Under the pieces are notes generated by a model. The model was not told the origin of the DNA. It saw only the letters and a program-made list of their open reading frames with translations, and ran no database searches. Of a stretch of 64,000 nucleotides of DNA, positions 22,541 to 34,003 are shown one piece after another (positions within the stretch are counted from its first letter, which is position 1; every line of letters starts with the position of its first letter). The position numbers and the translations under genes are program-made. Source of the DNA: Lepus europaeus (taxonomy: Eukaryota > Chordata > Mammalia > Lagomorpha > Leporidae); assembly GCF_033115175.1 (NCBI RefSeq), contig NC_084835.1, forward strand, positions 62,974,448 through 63,038,447, in the 5' to 3' direction.

Positions 22541-23483
22541 ATTTTTTTTTAACTTTTATTTAGTAAATATAAATTTCCAAAGTACAGTTTATGCATTACA
22601 ATGGCTTCCCCTCCCCATAATTTCCCTCCCACTAGCACCCCTCCCATCTCCCGCTCCCTCTCCCATTCCATTCACATCAAGATTCATTTTCAATTATCTT
22701 TATATACAGAAGATCGATTTAGTATATATTAAGTAAAGATTTCATCAGTTTGCACCCACACAGAAACACAAAGTGTAAAATACTGTTTCAGTACTAGTTA
22801 CAGCATTACTTCACATTGGACAGCACATTAAGGACAGATCCCACATGAGAAATAAGTACACAGTGACTCCTGTTATTGACTTAACAATTTGACACTTGTT
22901 TATGGTGTCAGTAATCTCCCTAGGCTCTAGTCATGAGTTGCCAAGGCTATGGAAGCCTTTTGAGTTTGCCAACGTCGATCTTATTCCGACAGGGTCATAG
23001 TCAAAGTGGAAGTTCTCACCTCCTTTCAGAGAAAGGTATCTCCTTTGATGGCCCCGTTCTTTCCACTGGGATCTCACAGAGATCTTTCATTTAGGTTTTT
23101 TTTTTTTTTTTTTTTTTTTTGCCAGAGCGTCTTGGCTTTCCATGCTCTCATGAGCTCTTCAGCCAGATCCGAATGCCTGAGGGCTGATTCTGAGGCCAGA
23201 GTGTTGTTTAGGACGTCTGCCATTCTATGAGTCTGCTGTGTATCCCACTTCCCATGTTGGATCCTTCTCTCCCTTTTTGATCCTATCAGTTAGTATTAGC
23301 AGACACTAGTCTTGTTTGTGTGATCCCTTTGACTCTTAGACCTATTAGTATTATCAATTGTGAACTGAAATTGATCACTTGGACTAGTGAGATGGCATTG
23401 GTACATGCCACCTTGATGGGATTGTATTGGAATCCCCTGGCACGTTTCTAACTCCACCATTTGGGGCAAGTCCGATTGAGCAC
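22541..23483 (-). repeat. L1 3'UTR copy, minus strand, 5' truncated, with target duplication
   Basis: Poly(T) at 22,542-22,550 is followed by the complement of the rabbit-type L1 3' end, including a purine-rich GGGAG block and TATATACAGAAGATCGATTTAG. A T22-like run sits near 23,098-23,120. Flanking repeats GCATCATGTGTTTT (22,527-22,540) and GCATCTTGTGTTTT (23,484-23,497) match at 13 of 14 positions and fix the ends. Confidence 0.85.
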
Positions 23484-23499
23484 GCATCTTGTGTTTTCT

Positions 23500-24180
23500 T
23501 CTAAATTTGAAGCATTTGACATGGCTCCAAGCAGGCAGTTCCTTGAAAGATCAACTACAGTGATTGGGATTTTCAAGCGTGTGGGGTTTTTGTTTGTTTG
23601 TTTTTGGCTTAAGGATACTATTCACTCTCTTCCAATGTAAGCAGCAAAAATTAGTAACTTCACTGGCTTAAAGTGACAAAAGACAGAGTTTGAGGCTCAC
23701 AAAGAAGATAGCAATTTATGAGGAAAATCCTAGAAAAAAGGTGGTCTTAGAGGATGAGCACAAAAATTTGCTGATTGGCAACTTATGACAAGAGTCTCAG
23801 GTGAATACTGATGTCATAAACCAGAGTGTCAATTGTTAAATCAACAACAGGAGTCACTGTGCACTTACTCCCCATGTAGGACCTCTGTCCTTAATGAGCT
23901 TTACTATGAAAATCAACAGTAAAGATAGTCTTCAAACAGTACTTTATACTTTGTGTGTCTGTGTGGGTGCAAACTGTTGAAATCTTTACTTAGTATATAC
24001 TAAGTTGATCTTCTGTATATAAAGATAAGTGAAAATGAATTTTAATGAAGAATGAGATGGGAGAGGGAGTAGGAGATGGGATGGTTTGTAGGTGGGAGGG
24101 TAGTTATGGGGTGAAAAACTGCTATAATCCAAAAGTTGTACTTTTGAAATTTATACTTATTAAAAGTTTTCTAAAAAAAA
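23500..24180 (+). repeat. L1 3'UTR copy, plus strand, older
   Basis: It contains GAGTGTCAATTGTTAAATCAAC, AGGAGTCACTGTGCACTTA, TGTGTGGGTGCAAACTGTTG, TATATACTAAGTTGATCTTC and a GGGAGAGGGAGTAGGAGATGGGA block ending in A9. This is the same 3'UTR as the minus copy at 22,541-23,483 but in the opposite orientation. The left edge is uncertain. Confidence 0.75.
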
Positions 24181-24438
24181 ACCAAAAATCTGCTTAAATT
24201 CTTAGCAGCTTTCTAAACAAATTGTTTATGGGAGAGATCTCAGGAGGGTCCAGACAAAAAGAAAGAGCTAGAATCTGAAAGAACTGAGCTGAGATTTCCG
24301 CACCTACCCACCAAATGGGAGATCAAAGCCAGCCATGTTAATTGCCAGGCACAACAAAAGCCATCTTCAGAAGAATGTCACAGAATCCAGAGTCTTCACA
24401 TGTGTTGTTCATAAAGCACACTGCCTAATTAAAAATCA
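24181..24438. other. Gene-free stretch, nothing recognised
   Basis: Short spacer between L1 and SINE. Confidence 0.4.
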
Positions 24439-24441
24439 CCA

Positions 24442-24778
24442 GGCCAGGGCCATTGTGGTGGCACTGCAGGTTAAGTTGCCACTTGTGATGCCAGCATCCC
24501 ATAGGAGGGCCAGTTCCAGTTCTGGCTGCTCCACTTCCTATCCAGCTACCTGCTAATGTGCCTGGAAAAGTAGCCAAAGTAGAAATGTGCCTGGGCCTCT
24601 GCTACTCACATGAAAGACCTGGATGGAATACCAGTAACTGGCCTTTGCCTTGCTTAGCCTCAGCTGTTGCAGCCATTTGAGGAGTGAATCAGCAGATGGA
24701 AGATCTTTCTCTTTCTCTCATCTCTCCCTCTCTCTAACTCTGCCTTTCAAATATATAAACAGAAATCTTTTTTTAAAA
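24442..24778 (+). repeat. C-type SINE
   Basis: The head GGCCAGGGCCATTGTGGTGG, GGAGTGAATCAGCAGATGGA, the CTCTCCCTCTCTCTAACTCTG tract and a TTTAAAAAA tail are present. Confidence 0.88.
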
Positions 24779-24841
24779 AAATCATCAGACCTGCAAAGAG
24801 ACAAGAAAATATGACACACAAGTATTTTAAAAATACTTTTT

Positions 24842-25208
24842 AGGGCTCGTGCTGTGGCTTAGTGGGTAAAGCCACTGCCTGCTTCTCTGGTATCCTATAT
24901 GGGTGCCAGTTCATCTCCTGGCTGCTCCACTTCCAATCTAGCTCTCTGCTAGTGTGCCTGGGAAAGCAGCAGAGAATGGCCCAAGTGCCTGGGCCCATGA
25001 CACCCACTTGTGAGAACTGGATGAAGTTCCTGGCTCCTGGCTTCAGCCTGGCCTAGCACTGGCTGTTGTGGCCATTTGGGGAGTGAACCAGGGGATGGAA
25101 GATCTCTCTCTGTCTCTCTCTTTCTCTTTCTCTCTCTCTCTCTGTGTCTCTGCCTCTCCCTCACTGTAACTCTGCCTTTCAAATAAATAAAATAAACCTT
25201 TTTTAAAA
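24842..25208 (+). repeat. C-type SINE
   Basis: The head GGGCTCGTGCTGTGGCTTAG, AATGGCCCAAGTGCCTGGGC, GGGGAGTGAACCAGGGGATG, a long CT tract (about 25,104-25,150) and an AATAAATAAAATAAACC tail are present. Confidence 0.9.
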
Positions 25209-25399
25209 ATCCTTTTTAAAGTAGTCAATAGAAGCAAGACAGGGGAGTGACCCAGGTATTACAATTAATATACAAGGATTCTAGAACTGCTTAAGGCAGC
25301 AATGTGGTATAATCACATTTCAAGTCACTTTAGTTATCACCAAGAACTTTCAGACTTTCAATGAATATTAATGTTACCAATAGATAGTTACAACTTACT

Positions 25400-25846
25400 G
25401 AGCACTCAATAAATGGTCAAATGATTTTCAACAAAAATGTCAAGACCATTCAATATGAAAATCAAGCTTTTTCAAGTGACCTTGAGAAACTAGATGTCCA
25501 CATGAAGAGTGAAGTTGGGCACTTATCTTATACCTTATACACAAATTAACTCAACACAGATTAAAGACCTAAACATAAGAGTTAAATTATGGATTGGCAT
25601 TGTGGTGTAGCAGGTAAACCCTGTGCCTGTGAAGCCAACATCCCAGATGGGTGCCAGCTCAAGTCCCAACTGCTCCTCTTCCGATCCACCTCCCTGCTAA
25701 TGCACCTGGGAGAACAGCAGAGGACGGCCCAAATACTTGGGGCCCTGTACCCATGTGGTAGACCAGGAAGAAGCTTCTGGCTCCTGGCTTTGGCCTAGCC
25801 TAGTCTTGGCTGTCACGGCTATTGGGAGAGTGAACCAGCAGATGGA

Positions 25847-25895
<49 letters not shown>

Positions 25896-27045
25896 TGTTA
25901 CTCTGCCTTTCCAATAAATAAAATATATTTTTAAAAAAGAGTTAAACATGTAAAACTCTTAGAATAAAACACAGGAAAAAATCTTCATGACATTGGATTT
26001 AGTACTAATTTATTGGATATAACATCAAAAACAAATACATACATAAATTGGACTACAGCAAAACTTAAAACTTTTATGCAGCAAAGACACAGTGAACAGA
26101 AGGAAAAGGCAATACATGAAATGGGAGAAATTACTAACAAATCATATATTTCATGGGGAGTTAATTTCCTGACTATAAATAGAACACCTGATACTCAAAA
26201 TCATAAAAACAAATATTCCAATTTTAAAAATGGCAAAAGACTTGAAGAGATATTTTATTAAGATAATGTAAATGGCCACCATATATATGTAAAGGTACAA
26301 AATCATTAATCATTTGGGAAATGCAAATCAAAACCACAAAAAGATATCAACTCACACTCATCACAATAGCTATCCAAACAAAACCAAACACAAAAGCAAA
26401 CGTCATCAGGAGTAGAGAAATTGGAACAATGCTGATGTAAATGTAAAATGTTGCAGCTGCTGGGGAAAACAATGTGACACTTCCTTAGAAAATAAAAGTT
26501 TGAATTACCATGTGATCCAACAATTTCACTTCTAGGTGTAAACTTAGAAAGCAGGGCCCCAAAGACATATCTGTACACCCATATTCATAGCAGCATTATT
26601 AATAATACTAAAAGTGTGGAAGCAAGCTGAGTGTACATCAGTGGATGACTGCATGAACAAAATGTGTTATGCATACAATAGAATACTACTCAGCCTTGAA
26701 AAGGAGGGAAATCCTGACACATGTTGCAACATGAATCAACCTTGAGGACATTCTGCTTAGCAAAATAAGCCAGTCACAAAAAGACAAATCCTGGAGGATT
26801 TGCTTATATATGATGCTGAGAGAGGTCAACTCGTAGAAACAGAGAGTAGATGGTGATTTCTAGGGGGTACAGGTAGTGGAAAACTGGGATCAAGGTTTAA
26901 TGGGCATAGAGTTTCAGTTGCAAAAGATGAATGATTCTGGAACTGGCCACACAACCATGGGAGTGTACTCAGCACTATGATCGTATACTTTAAAGTGGTT
27001 AAGAAAATAAATATCATGTTATATGTATTTTATCACAATTAAAAT
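25400..27045 (+). repeat. L1 ORF2 3' part and 3'UTR, plus strand, split by a SINE
   Basis: The left part (CAATAAATGGTCAAATGATTTTC, TTAAAGACCTAAACATAAGA) and the right part (GTAAAACTCTTAGAATAAAACAC onward) join across the SINE at 25,587-25,936. Later motifs include TTTGGGAAATGCAAATCAAAACCAC, GTACAGGTAGTGGAAAACTGGG and GATCGTATACTTTAAAGTGG. Frames are broken throughout, so no active ORF2 remains. Confidence 0.83.
25587..25936 (+). repeat. C-type SINE inside L1, with target duplication
   Basis: The head GGATTGGCATTGTGGTGTAG, a (CT)n tract at about 25,852-25,896 and an AATAAATAAAATA tail are present. AAGAGTTAAA lies at 25,577-25,586 and 25,937-25,946, and L1 sequence is continuous across it. Confidence 0.92.
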
Positions 27046-27097
27046 TTTTTATTAGTTGTAAAGACATGGCTTTTAAATTTCTATATCTGAACACAGT

Positions 27098-27385
27098 TTT
27101 TTTTTTAAATGTTCATTTATTTTTATTTATGTGAAGTGGAGAGAGAGAGAGAGAGAAAGTATTTCCATCTACTGGTTCATTCCCCAAATGTCCACAACGG
27201 CCAGAGCTGGGCCATGCCAAAGCCAGAAGCCCAGAACTTCCCAGTCTCCTACTTCAGCCATTATCTACTGCCTCCCAGGATGCTCATTAACAGGAAGCTG
27301 GATCAGAAGTGGAATAGCCAGGACTCGAACCAGGCACTCTGATATAGGATGTTGGTGTCCTTAGTAGCAGGTTAACCCCAAGAGC
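27098..27385 (-). repeat. C-type SINE, minus strand
   Basis: T9, TTTATTTTTATTTATGTGAAG, (GA)n, CCATCTACTGGTTCATTCCC, AGGAAGCTGGATCAGAAGTGG and CTCTGATATAGGATGTTGG are present. The head complement is eroded. Confidence 0.85.
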
Positions 27386-27611
27386 ACATTTTATGGTTTA
27401 TCCAAATATAGGAGGTACAGCCATTGCTAAGGGACCCTCTATAATTAAATTTTATTGCTCAAATTTTCCAATCATCCACACTCAGGAACTTGGAAAGAAA
27501 TGAGTGGGCCACTTCTCCACTCGCTTCCTACATGGGCAGCACACTCTAGACTCATGATGGGAGAGGAAAGCTTTGTTATGTATCTCAGATGTATAAGAAA
27601 GCAAAGTCTGG

Positions 27612-28215
27612 GGCTGGCCTTGTGTCATGGCTAGTTAAGCCTCCACCTGTGTACCCAAGCATCCCATATGGGCTCCAGTTCATGTCCCGGCTTCTCCACT
27701 TCCCTTATTTATTTATTTTTTTGACAGGCAGAGTGGAGAGAGAGAGAGAGAGACAGAGAGAAAGGTCTTCCTTTTTGCTGTTGGTTCACCCTCCAATGGT
27801 CTCTGCGGCCGGCGCATCGCGCTAATGCAAAGCCAGGAGCCAAGTGCTTATCCTGGTCTCCCATGCGGGTGCAGGGCCCAAGCACTTGGGCCATCCTCCA
27901 CTGCCCTCCCTGGCCACAGCAGAGAGCTGGCCTGGAAGAGGAGCAACCGGGACAGAATCTGGCGCCCCGACCGGGACTAGAACTCGGTATGCCAGCGCTG
28001 CAGGCGGAGGATTAGCTTATTGAGCTGCAGCGCCGGCTGCTCCACTTCCAATCCAGCTCCCTGTTAATGTGCCTGGGAAAGCAGTAGAGGATGGCCTAAG
28101 TGCTTGGGCCTTGAACCTACATGGGAGGTCCAGAAGAAGCTCCTGGCTCCTGGCTTTGGCTTGGTCCAGCCCTGGCCATTGGGGCCACTTGGTGAGCAGC
28201 AAATAAATCTTTTTT
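27612..28215 (+). repeat. C-type SINE interrupted by a younger SINE
   Basis: The first part (27,612-27,703) ends at CGGCTTCTCCACTTCC. The second part resumes at CTGCTCCACTTCCAATCCAGC (about 28,034) and ends at CAAATAAATCTTTTTTAAAAAAA. Both parts align to one C SINE in sense orientation. Confidence 0.9.
27704..28033 (-). repeat. Young C-type SINE nested in an older one
   Basis: It is reverse oriented, with TTTATTTATTTTTTTGACAGGCAG, CTTTTTGCTGTTGGTTCACC, the duplicated CCGGGAC segments and the head complement GAGCTGCAGCGCCGGC. Target duplications GGCTTCTCCACTTCC (27,689-27,703) and GGCTGCTCCACTTCC (28,034-28,048) match at 14 of 15 positions. Confidence 0.92.
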
Positions 28216-28447
28216 AAAAAAAGAGGAAAGCAAAGTCTACATGCATTTTTGTTTTTTGCTTTTCCTCATATATAAGGAACAACAGCAAAGCTCCTGGGAA
28301 TAAAAATAATACACTGTCTTCCCAGTCCCCATGCCATGCCACTACCATCAGTATTTCTTCAGTTGATGGAATGAGGGAGTTAAATTCACAGCCAAGAATC
28401 CAAACTTCGACTATGCTTGTGAAGAAAAAACTGGGGGAATTAACACA

Positions 28448-28565
28448 CAGAGGTACTTCAAAATGTTCACAGTAATGGAATTAAAAGATAAGCTTATTCT
28501 GATGCAAAAAGCTTTGAAATCCATACATATATTTTCATGATACACAATTTCCACAAACTTAGAGA
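28448..28565. mobile_element. Small palindromic mariner-like MITE, copy 4
   Basis: GGTACTTCAAAATGTTCAC, TGGAATTAAAAGATAAGC, TTATTCTGATGCAAAAAGC and the right end ACACAATTTCCACAAACTT keep the same order and size as the other copies. Confidence 0.65.
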
Positions 28566-28886
28566 GGGATTCCCCACACAGCAACACGGCTTCCCCAAAA
28601 TCTCATCAGAAATTCTGCGGGGATTCTAGCAATCTGTGTTTTAAGCCACCCTTTGTGGTGTGTGATTATTTAAAAAAAAAAAAAATCTTCTTTCGTGTAA
28701 GTTGCAAACAGGGCTTTGCATTTGTTTCATCTCATTAATTAAATTAAAACCATGACTTTAAAAAGTCTTTCCTTCTTCCCAAGTATGGTGTCTTTTATGA
28801 TTGAGTTAAGGATTATGTGAAGCTATAGAGAGCAGAATGCTTCACCATAGATCTTAGGGGTTAGGAAGAACTAAATTTCTTTAAAT

Positions 28887-29182
28887 CAGGGTGGGCATTG
28901 GCTGGGTGGTGAAGACAAAGGTTTCACATTCGAATGCCAGGGTTCAAGTTCCAGCTCTGCTCCTATTTCAGTTTCCTGTTGATGCACATCCTGGGAGGCA
29001 GTGATGATGACTGACGTCACTGGATTCCTGCTACCCACATGCTGACCTGGACTGAATTTCCAGCTCCTGCATTGGCCTCCCTCAGTCCCAGCCGTTATAG
29101 GCATTTTAGGAGGACTGAACCGGTGGACGGGAGCAATCTCTGTCTATTTGTCTCTCTGCCTCTGAAATAAATAAATAACTCA
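28887..29182 (+). repeat. Older C-type SINE
   Basis: GGGTGGGCATTGGCTGGGTGG, CTACCCACATGCTGACCTGG, GGACTGAACCGGTGGACGGG and AATAAATAAATAACTC are present. Confidence 0.8.
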
Positions 29183-29878
29183 CAACAAACTTCTTTAAAT
29201 AATTCATCTGGATTTTAATGTTTTAATTATGCATTTTCAAGAGGAAGGGATACTAAGTAATAACCACATATATGCACCATAAAAGTACACCACTGGGACT
29301 TATTTGCAGATAGGCGCTTTACTACTTTGTTTGTTAGAGCATGTGAGCACATACTTTAATTTTCCTCTAATTAAAATGTTCAGTATCTTAAGTGTTGCAT
29401 TTAAATCTTTACCTATCTAGAGTTCCACTTAAATACCCCATACAACTGCTGTAATACTATTTTTGGAAAACGTTTAAATTAAAAACTTGTATCACTAATT
29501 TGTGAAACCTTTATCCATGCAATGGAATATAAATATCATAAAGTTATTTAGAGAGAGAGAAAGAGAGGACCCACTGAAGTCTGAGAACTCACAAACGCAA
29601 AAGCCATTACCACCCACTGAGCCCATGGGGAGGAAGTGTAGTGCTTCAAACCAGGAAGTAGGTGTGAAAATTAATCATATACTTTTAAAGGCACAAAACA
29701 CAAAGTTAGAGTAAATAGATAAAGTAGCGGTAAACCAGATCAATAGAAAAGCATTATGTATTTTTTCTTCAAAATTTGTTTTCAAAGAGCATTTAATCCA
29801 ATTAATGTTTATATCCAGTTGCTGTTCTCATTAAATAGTAATTTTTTATTAAAATGCTGTCTAAACACTGTTTATAAG
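29183..29878. other. Gene-free stretch, nothing recognised
   Basis: AT-rich. A short (GA)n run near 29,550-29,568 is the only low-complexity tract. Confidence 0.45.
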
Positions 29879-29879
29879 T

Positions 29880-30020
29880 CCTTTGCAAAGGGCTTTAAGT
29901 GCATTATCATTTAGTCCTCACAATAACACTGAGATAACTATTAATATCCTCATTTACAGATGAGCAAATAGGTTTACCTGAATAGCATAACCTTGCCTGT
30001 GGCCACTCAGTTGGAATAAG
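29880..30020 (-). repeat. MIR fragment, minus strand
   Basis: GGGCTTTAAGTGCATTATC, TTTAGTCCTCACAATAACACTG, TTAATATCCTCATTTACAGATGAG and TGTGGCCACTCAG are the reverse-complement MIR core in order. Confidence 0.75.
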
Positions 30021-30845
30021 TTGATTTAAAAAATGGGTCTGTGTGAGCCAAGGCCTGACCTTGCTTGGCATGTAGTATTCTTAATTGGGTGGCTCCCCCT
30101 GGACAATGAATTTGAGGTCAGTGTTCGTCTCTGGCCCAGAACCACCCATGGTTCATCTTGCTCCTTTGACACTTGACTACAATCTGCTTCCACTTCTGTC
30201 CATTCTTTGCACTGAACATCCCTACCTCACAAGCTTCATTCTGTTGCCAAATGAGTTTTCCTTAAACTTCACTTGCAACCTGCCGAAGCCAAGTTCAAAA
30301 ACTTCTAAATTTCAACTATAATCCCTCTTTCCCTCCTTTCTTTATGTTGCCCCCTGTCAGGTCTCACCTTCATGCTCATGCTCTCTCTGACAATAAACCT
30401 TGGTCTCTTATCCCAATCTCAGATACATTCCTCCTCCCCAGACCAGTCAGTCCCTTTCCAGTCTCAGGCCACCTGACCTGCATTCTTCAGCTTGTGTTGC
30501 CCTCTGGACCAATATATTTTCCCCTCTCTCTGCTTCCCATTCGAATTCTGCCCATTCTTGCCTCTCTGCTTGATCCCACATTGATTTCCTTCTTCTCTGG
30601 GCTCCTCCAACTCTCACTGCATGCCCTAGTAGTCTCTCAGCTTATTGAACAATACCACCATTGGTAAAACATTTGTGCTTGCATATGAATAAAACATTTA
30701 AAGTACAACCTAGTGAACCACGTAAATGTTTACTTTTAGAGCATTGCAGAAGCAGAAATGGAAATAAATGAAAGATGAATGTCAGTGGTTCTTATATTTC
30801 CTCTCTTCATATCAAAACACCATCCTGAAGACCCTGAGAGTATGG
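30021..30845. other. Gene-free stretch, nothing recognised
   Basis: A C/T-rich stretch (30,110-30,660) is stop-poor in one plus frame (107 codons) but has no recognisable product. Confidence 0.45.
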
Positions 30846-30851
30846 AATCCT

Positions 30852-31575
30852 ACTATGGTTTGGACGTTGAATGCCCTCCACAACCCCCAAAGGCCCAGTC
30901 TTTGTTCCCAGGGTGGTGCTAATCAGAGGTGATGGAACCTCTAGGAGGTAGGGCCTAGTGGAAGATCTTTAAGTCATCGGAGTGTACCCTTGGAAGGAAG
31001 TTCTCATGCAACCTCTGGAGTTCTTGCAAGAGGGTTGTTACAAAAGCCTGCATTTGATGCTACCCACTCTTCTGCTTCCTACATCATCATGTCATCCTTG
31101 CTCTGCATGTGCTCTCCCATTCAGTATGGGGCCTTTGCCAAAGCCTGCATCACGCTGTGTGAACCTTCAAAACTCCACAACTGTGACTGCATTTGGCCTA
31201 GCAGTCAAAATGTTGGCTAAGAAGCCGCATCTCCTATAAGAAGTCCTGGGTTGGATACCCAGTTCTGACTCTGATTCCTGCTTCCTGTTCATGCCAGCCT
31301 TCAGAGGCAGTGGCAGTAATGACCTCATTCACTGGATCCCTGCCACCAGCATGCAAGACCTGGATTGAGTTCCAGGATTCCAGTTTTGGTCCAGCCCAAC
31401 TTCAGTCATTGTAGGTAGGGGTGTCTATTTCTCTCTCTCTGTGCCTCTCAAATAAAAACAAAAAATATCCCCTGTAAGATAAATAAGTCACTCTTTCCTT
31501 CATAAGTAGCTTGTCTTGGGCATTTTGTAGTCGCAATGAAAAGTTGTCTAAGGCAGCCCCTCTCACCAGTGTGTA
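30852..31575 (+). repeat. MaLR-like LTR split by a SINE
   Basis: TATGGTTTGGACGTTGAATG, GGGCCTAGTGGAAGATC, CTCCCATTCAGTATGGG and, after the SINE, TCCTTCATAAGTAGCTTGTC, GGGCATTTTGTAGTCGC and GAAAAGTTGTCTAAGGCAG follow the order of an old ERVL-MaLR-type LTR. No internal coding region is present. Confidence 0.6.
31190..31465 (+). repeat. Older C-type SINE inside an LTR
   Basis: GGCCTAGCAGTCAAAATGTTGG, ACCAGCATGCAAGACCTGG, CTCTCTCTGTGCCTCTCAAATAAAAAC are present. The head is diverged and part of the AACCAGTGG region is missing. Confidence 0.75.
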
Positions 31576-33098
31576 GTCCCCAGGCCCTAGCCACTGGTGT
31601 TGCCACTGCATCTTCTGCTACTAGCTTTCCTTGTTCAGCTGATCTTAGCTTATTTTCTTAAAAATATGTTGTAGTCTGTATCCAGAGACTAAAATGGAGT
31701 ACCACGGAGTAGGCATCCAATTCATCACTGATATGAGTTCATTGATGTGCACTGCACTCAACTGACATGGTAAGCCTGTAAGACTGCCGGCTATTGTCGG
31801 ATCATAGCTCCTGGTCCTTGCGTAAAACAGGGTGGCAGTGGATTAGATTTGTCTAACTTAAAAGGAAAGACAGGCAGTTCATGTGTCTGGTGTCACTTGG
31901 CCAGTTCCTGTGAAACTGGGGATTTCCAAAAGCATATTCTGACATGCAGCCCAAGGGAAAATAAAATATTTCACCAAGTCTCAGAGAGTTAAGAATGGTG
32001 TGACTTTTTAATTTCCTACTCATCTTTCCTGCCTCACTTTAAACCCTGTGTAGATGTCCCTGGAGTACCTGGAAGTCAGGTGGTGTTCCCCGAAGCACCT
32101 AGCAAAATGAAAGATGACACTATGCACCCTGACCAACATCTAACAAACAACATAATGTTTAAAAGTAACTCTTTGCCTCTAATAAAAGCTTCTGTCCATC
32201 ACTATTCAGAATAATAATAATCTTGGTTGGAAAGCTCAGAGAACCCTTTTACTAAGGTGTGCTTTTTTTCCCTCTTTATCTTAAATGTCGTTTCACATCT
32301 TTAAATGTACTCTTATGCTATTAAAAACTCAGGAAACATGTCTCATTTCTTTCTGTTCTCCCTCTGGTTTTTTACACCTTTGTTAATGATCTGGGAACTG
32401 GAGAAAGTAGCACATAAGTGAAATTTGCCAGTGCTGACAAATTAGTTGCAAAGGGTTCAAAGAGAGGGAGGGCAGATGGGTAGGAAACAAAAAGTCACAC
32501 CATTCTTAATAAATAATGAGAAAATGTCTAGCCACTGCCACAGTGACTCATCTGAAGCATTAACACGCTAACTTAGACATGCAATAGCGCCAGCAGAGAA
32601 GACAAAACTCACCAGCAAGACCTGTTTTCCATATTCCTTACTGGAAAATGCCACGAGGATGGCTCGTTCCACTTCCAGCAGAAGACAATGGATACTCTTA
32701 CTGACCTCACAGTGAAATCTACCAATTACCTGCCAATGCTGTGGTGTTGCCTATGATCTTGGGATGAAGAGCCTGACTGGGAATGAGTTCTTCCACTGGC
32801 TCCTGGAAAACTAGTCTTGGAATGAATGGATCAAACAGTGCTAGTCCTCCCTGTTTATCCAGTGGTCCAGCATCACGCAGGAGACACAGGGTTTGGCGCA
32901 TCTGTGGGCCAGTGTGATCAGGGCCACATTGGGGAGCAGGGTGGACAGTGAAGGTGATGATAATCCCATAAACTTATGGAGGTCTGGCTAATGCAGAGTG
33001 CACAGTCGTCATCATCACCATTATCATTACCTGACTTCCTTTGCTGACACATCTTCCTTAATATGGCTTCTCCTTCCAGTCACAAGCAAATCAGGCAT
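31576..33098. other. Gene-free stretch, nothing recognised
   Basis: About 1.5 kb without a recognised exon or repeat. A short CATCATCACCATTATCATTA run is near 33,008-33,028. Confidence 0.45.
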
Positions 33099-33111
33099 TA
33101 GAATACTATTC

Positions 33112-33425
33112 CCGGAGCCAGCATTGTGGTACAGTTCATATGTATCCCGTATGAGTGCTGGTTTGAGTCCCACCTGCTCCACTTCTAATCCAGCTCCCTG
33201 CAAGGTGTCTGAGAAGGCACCTGAAGATGGCCCCAGTGCTTGCTCCCCTGCCACCCACGTGGAAGACCCGAATGGAGTTCCCGGCTCCTGGCTTCAGCAT
33301 GACCCAGCTCCTGCTGTTGTGACCATTTGGGGAGTGAACCAGTGAATGGAAGATTTCTTTCTCTCCCCCCCCTGTCATTATAATTCTGCCTTTCAAATAA
33401 ATAAAATAAATCTTTTTTTTTTAAA
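33112..33425 (+). repeat. C-type SINE with target duplication
   Basis: CCGGAGCCAGCATTGTGGTAC, GATGGCCCCAGTGCTTGC, GGGGAGTGAACCAGTGAATGG and AATAAATAAAATAAATC are present. AGAATACTATTC (33,100-33,111) and AGAATACTGTTC (33,426-33,437) flank it. An internal deletion removed about 20 bases of the head. Confidence 0.9.
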
Positions 33426-33454
33426 AGAATACTGTTCACCATAAATGAAAATGT

Positions 33455-33565
33455 ATTCAGAGGGATAAAGCAGCAGGCCCAGATTCATGCAGTTAGTAAA
33501 TGAAGCTCACGACTGCCTGACTTCTAAGCTCCACCTATCTCACCTCACTCTGTCACTTCCTGACT
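33455..33565 (-). repeat. Possible MIR fragment, minus strand
   Basis: CAGATTCATGCAGTTAGTAAATG, CTGCCTGACTTCTAAGC follow the MIR reverse order (cacacagctagtaa, cagtctgactccagagc). Confidence 0.45.
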
Positions 33566-33687
33566 GCTATTATGAAGGGCCTACCAAGTTATTATGTACT
33601 CACCATGCATAAATAAAGATTTGTGCATCTTTATTCCCCCACATGCTGGCCCCAAACCTCTAATTCCTAAATCCACCACCTTTCCTT

Positions 33688-34003
33688 TATGTTTTTTTTT
33701 TTTTTAATTTTTGACAGGCAGAGTGGACAGTGAGAGAGAGAGACAGAGAGAAAGGTCTTCCTTTGCCATTGGTTTACCCTCCAATGGCCACCACGGCCCG
33801 CGCACTGCAACCGGTGCATTGCACTAATCCGATGGCAGGAGCCAGGTGCTTATCCTGGTCTCCCATGGGGTGCAGGACCCAAGGACTTGGGCCATCCTCC
33901 ACTGCCTTCCTGGGCCACAGCAGAGAGCTGGCCTGGAAGAGGGGCAACCGGGACAGAATCCGGCGCCCCAACCGGGACTAGAACCTGGTGTGCCGGCGCA
34001 CAC
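33688..34003 (-). repeat. Young C-type SINE, minus strand, duplicated-B-box subfamily
   Basis: T14, TTGACAGGCAGAGTGGACAG, GGCAACCGGGACAGAATCCGG, CCGGGACTAGAACC are present. The expected last bases of the head complement are missing after GTGTGCCGGCGCA, so the 5' end is truncated. Confidence 0.9.

Noticed and set aside
22541-24180. Single twin-primed L1 with 5' inversion
   Set aside because: Both arms contain the same 3' terminus with poly(A), and the minus copy has its own target duplication. Twin priming would invert a different, more 5' segment.
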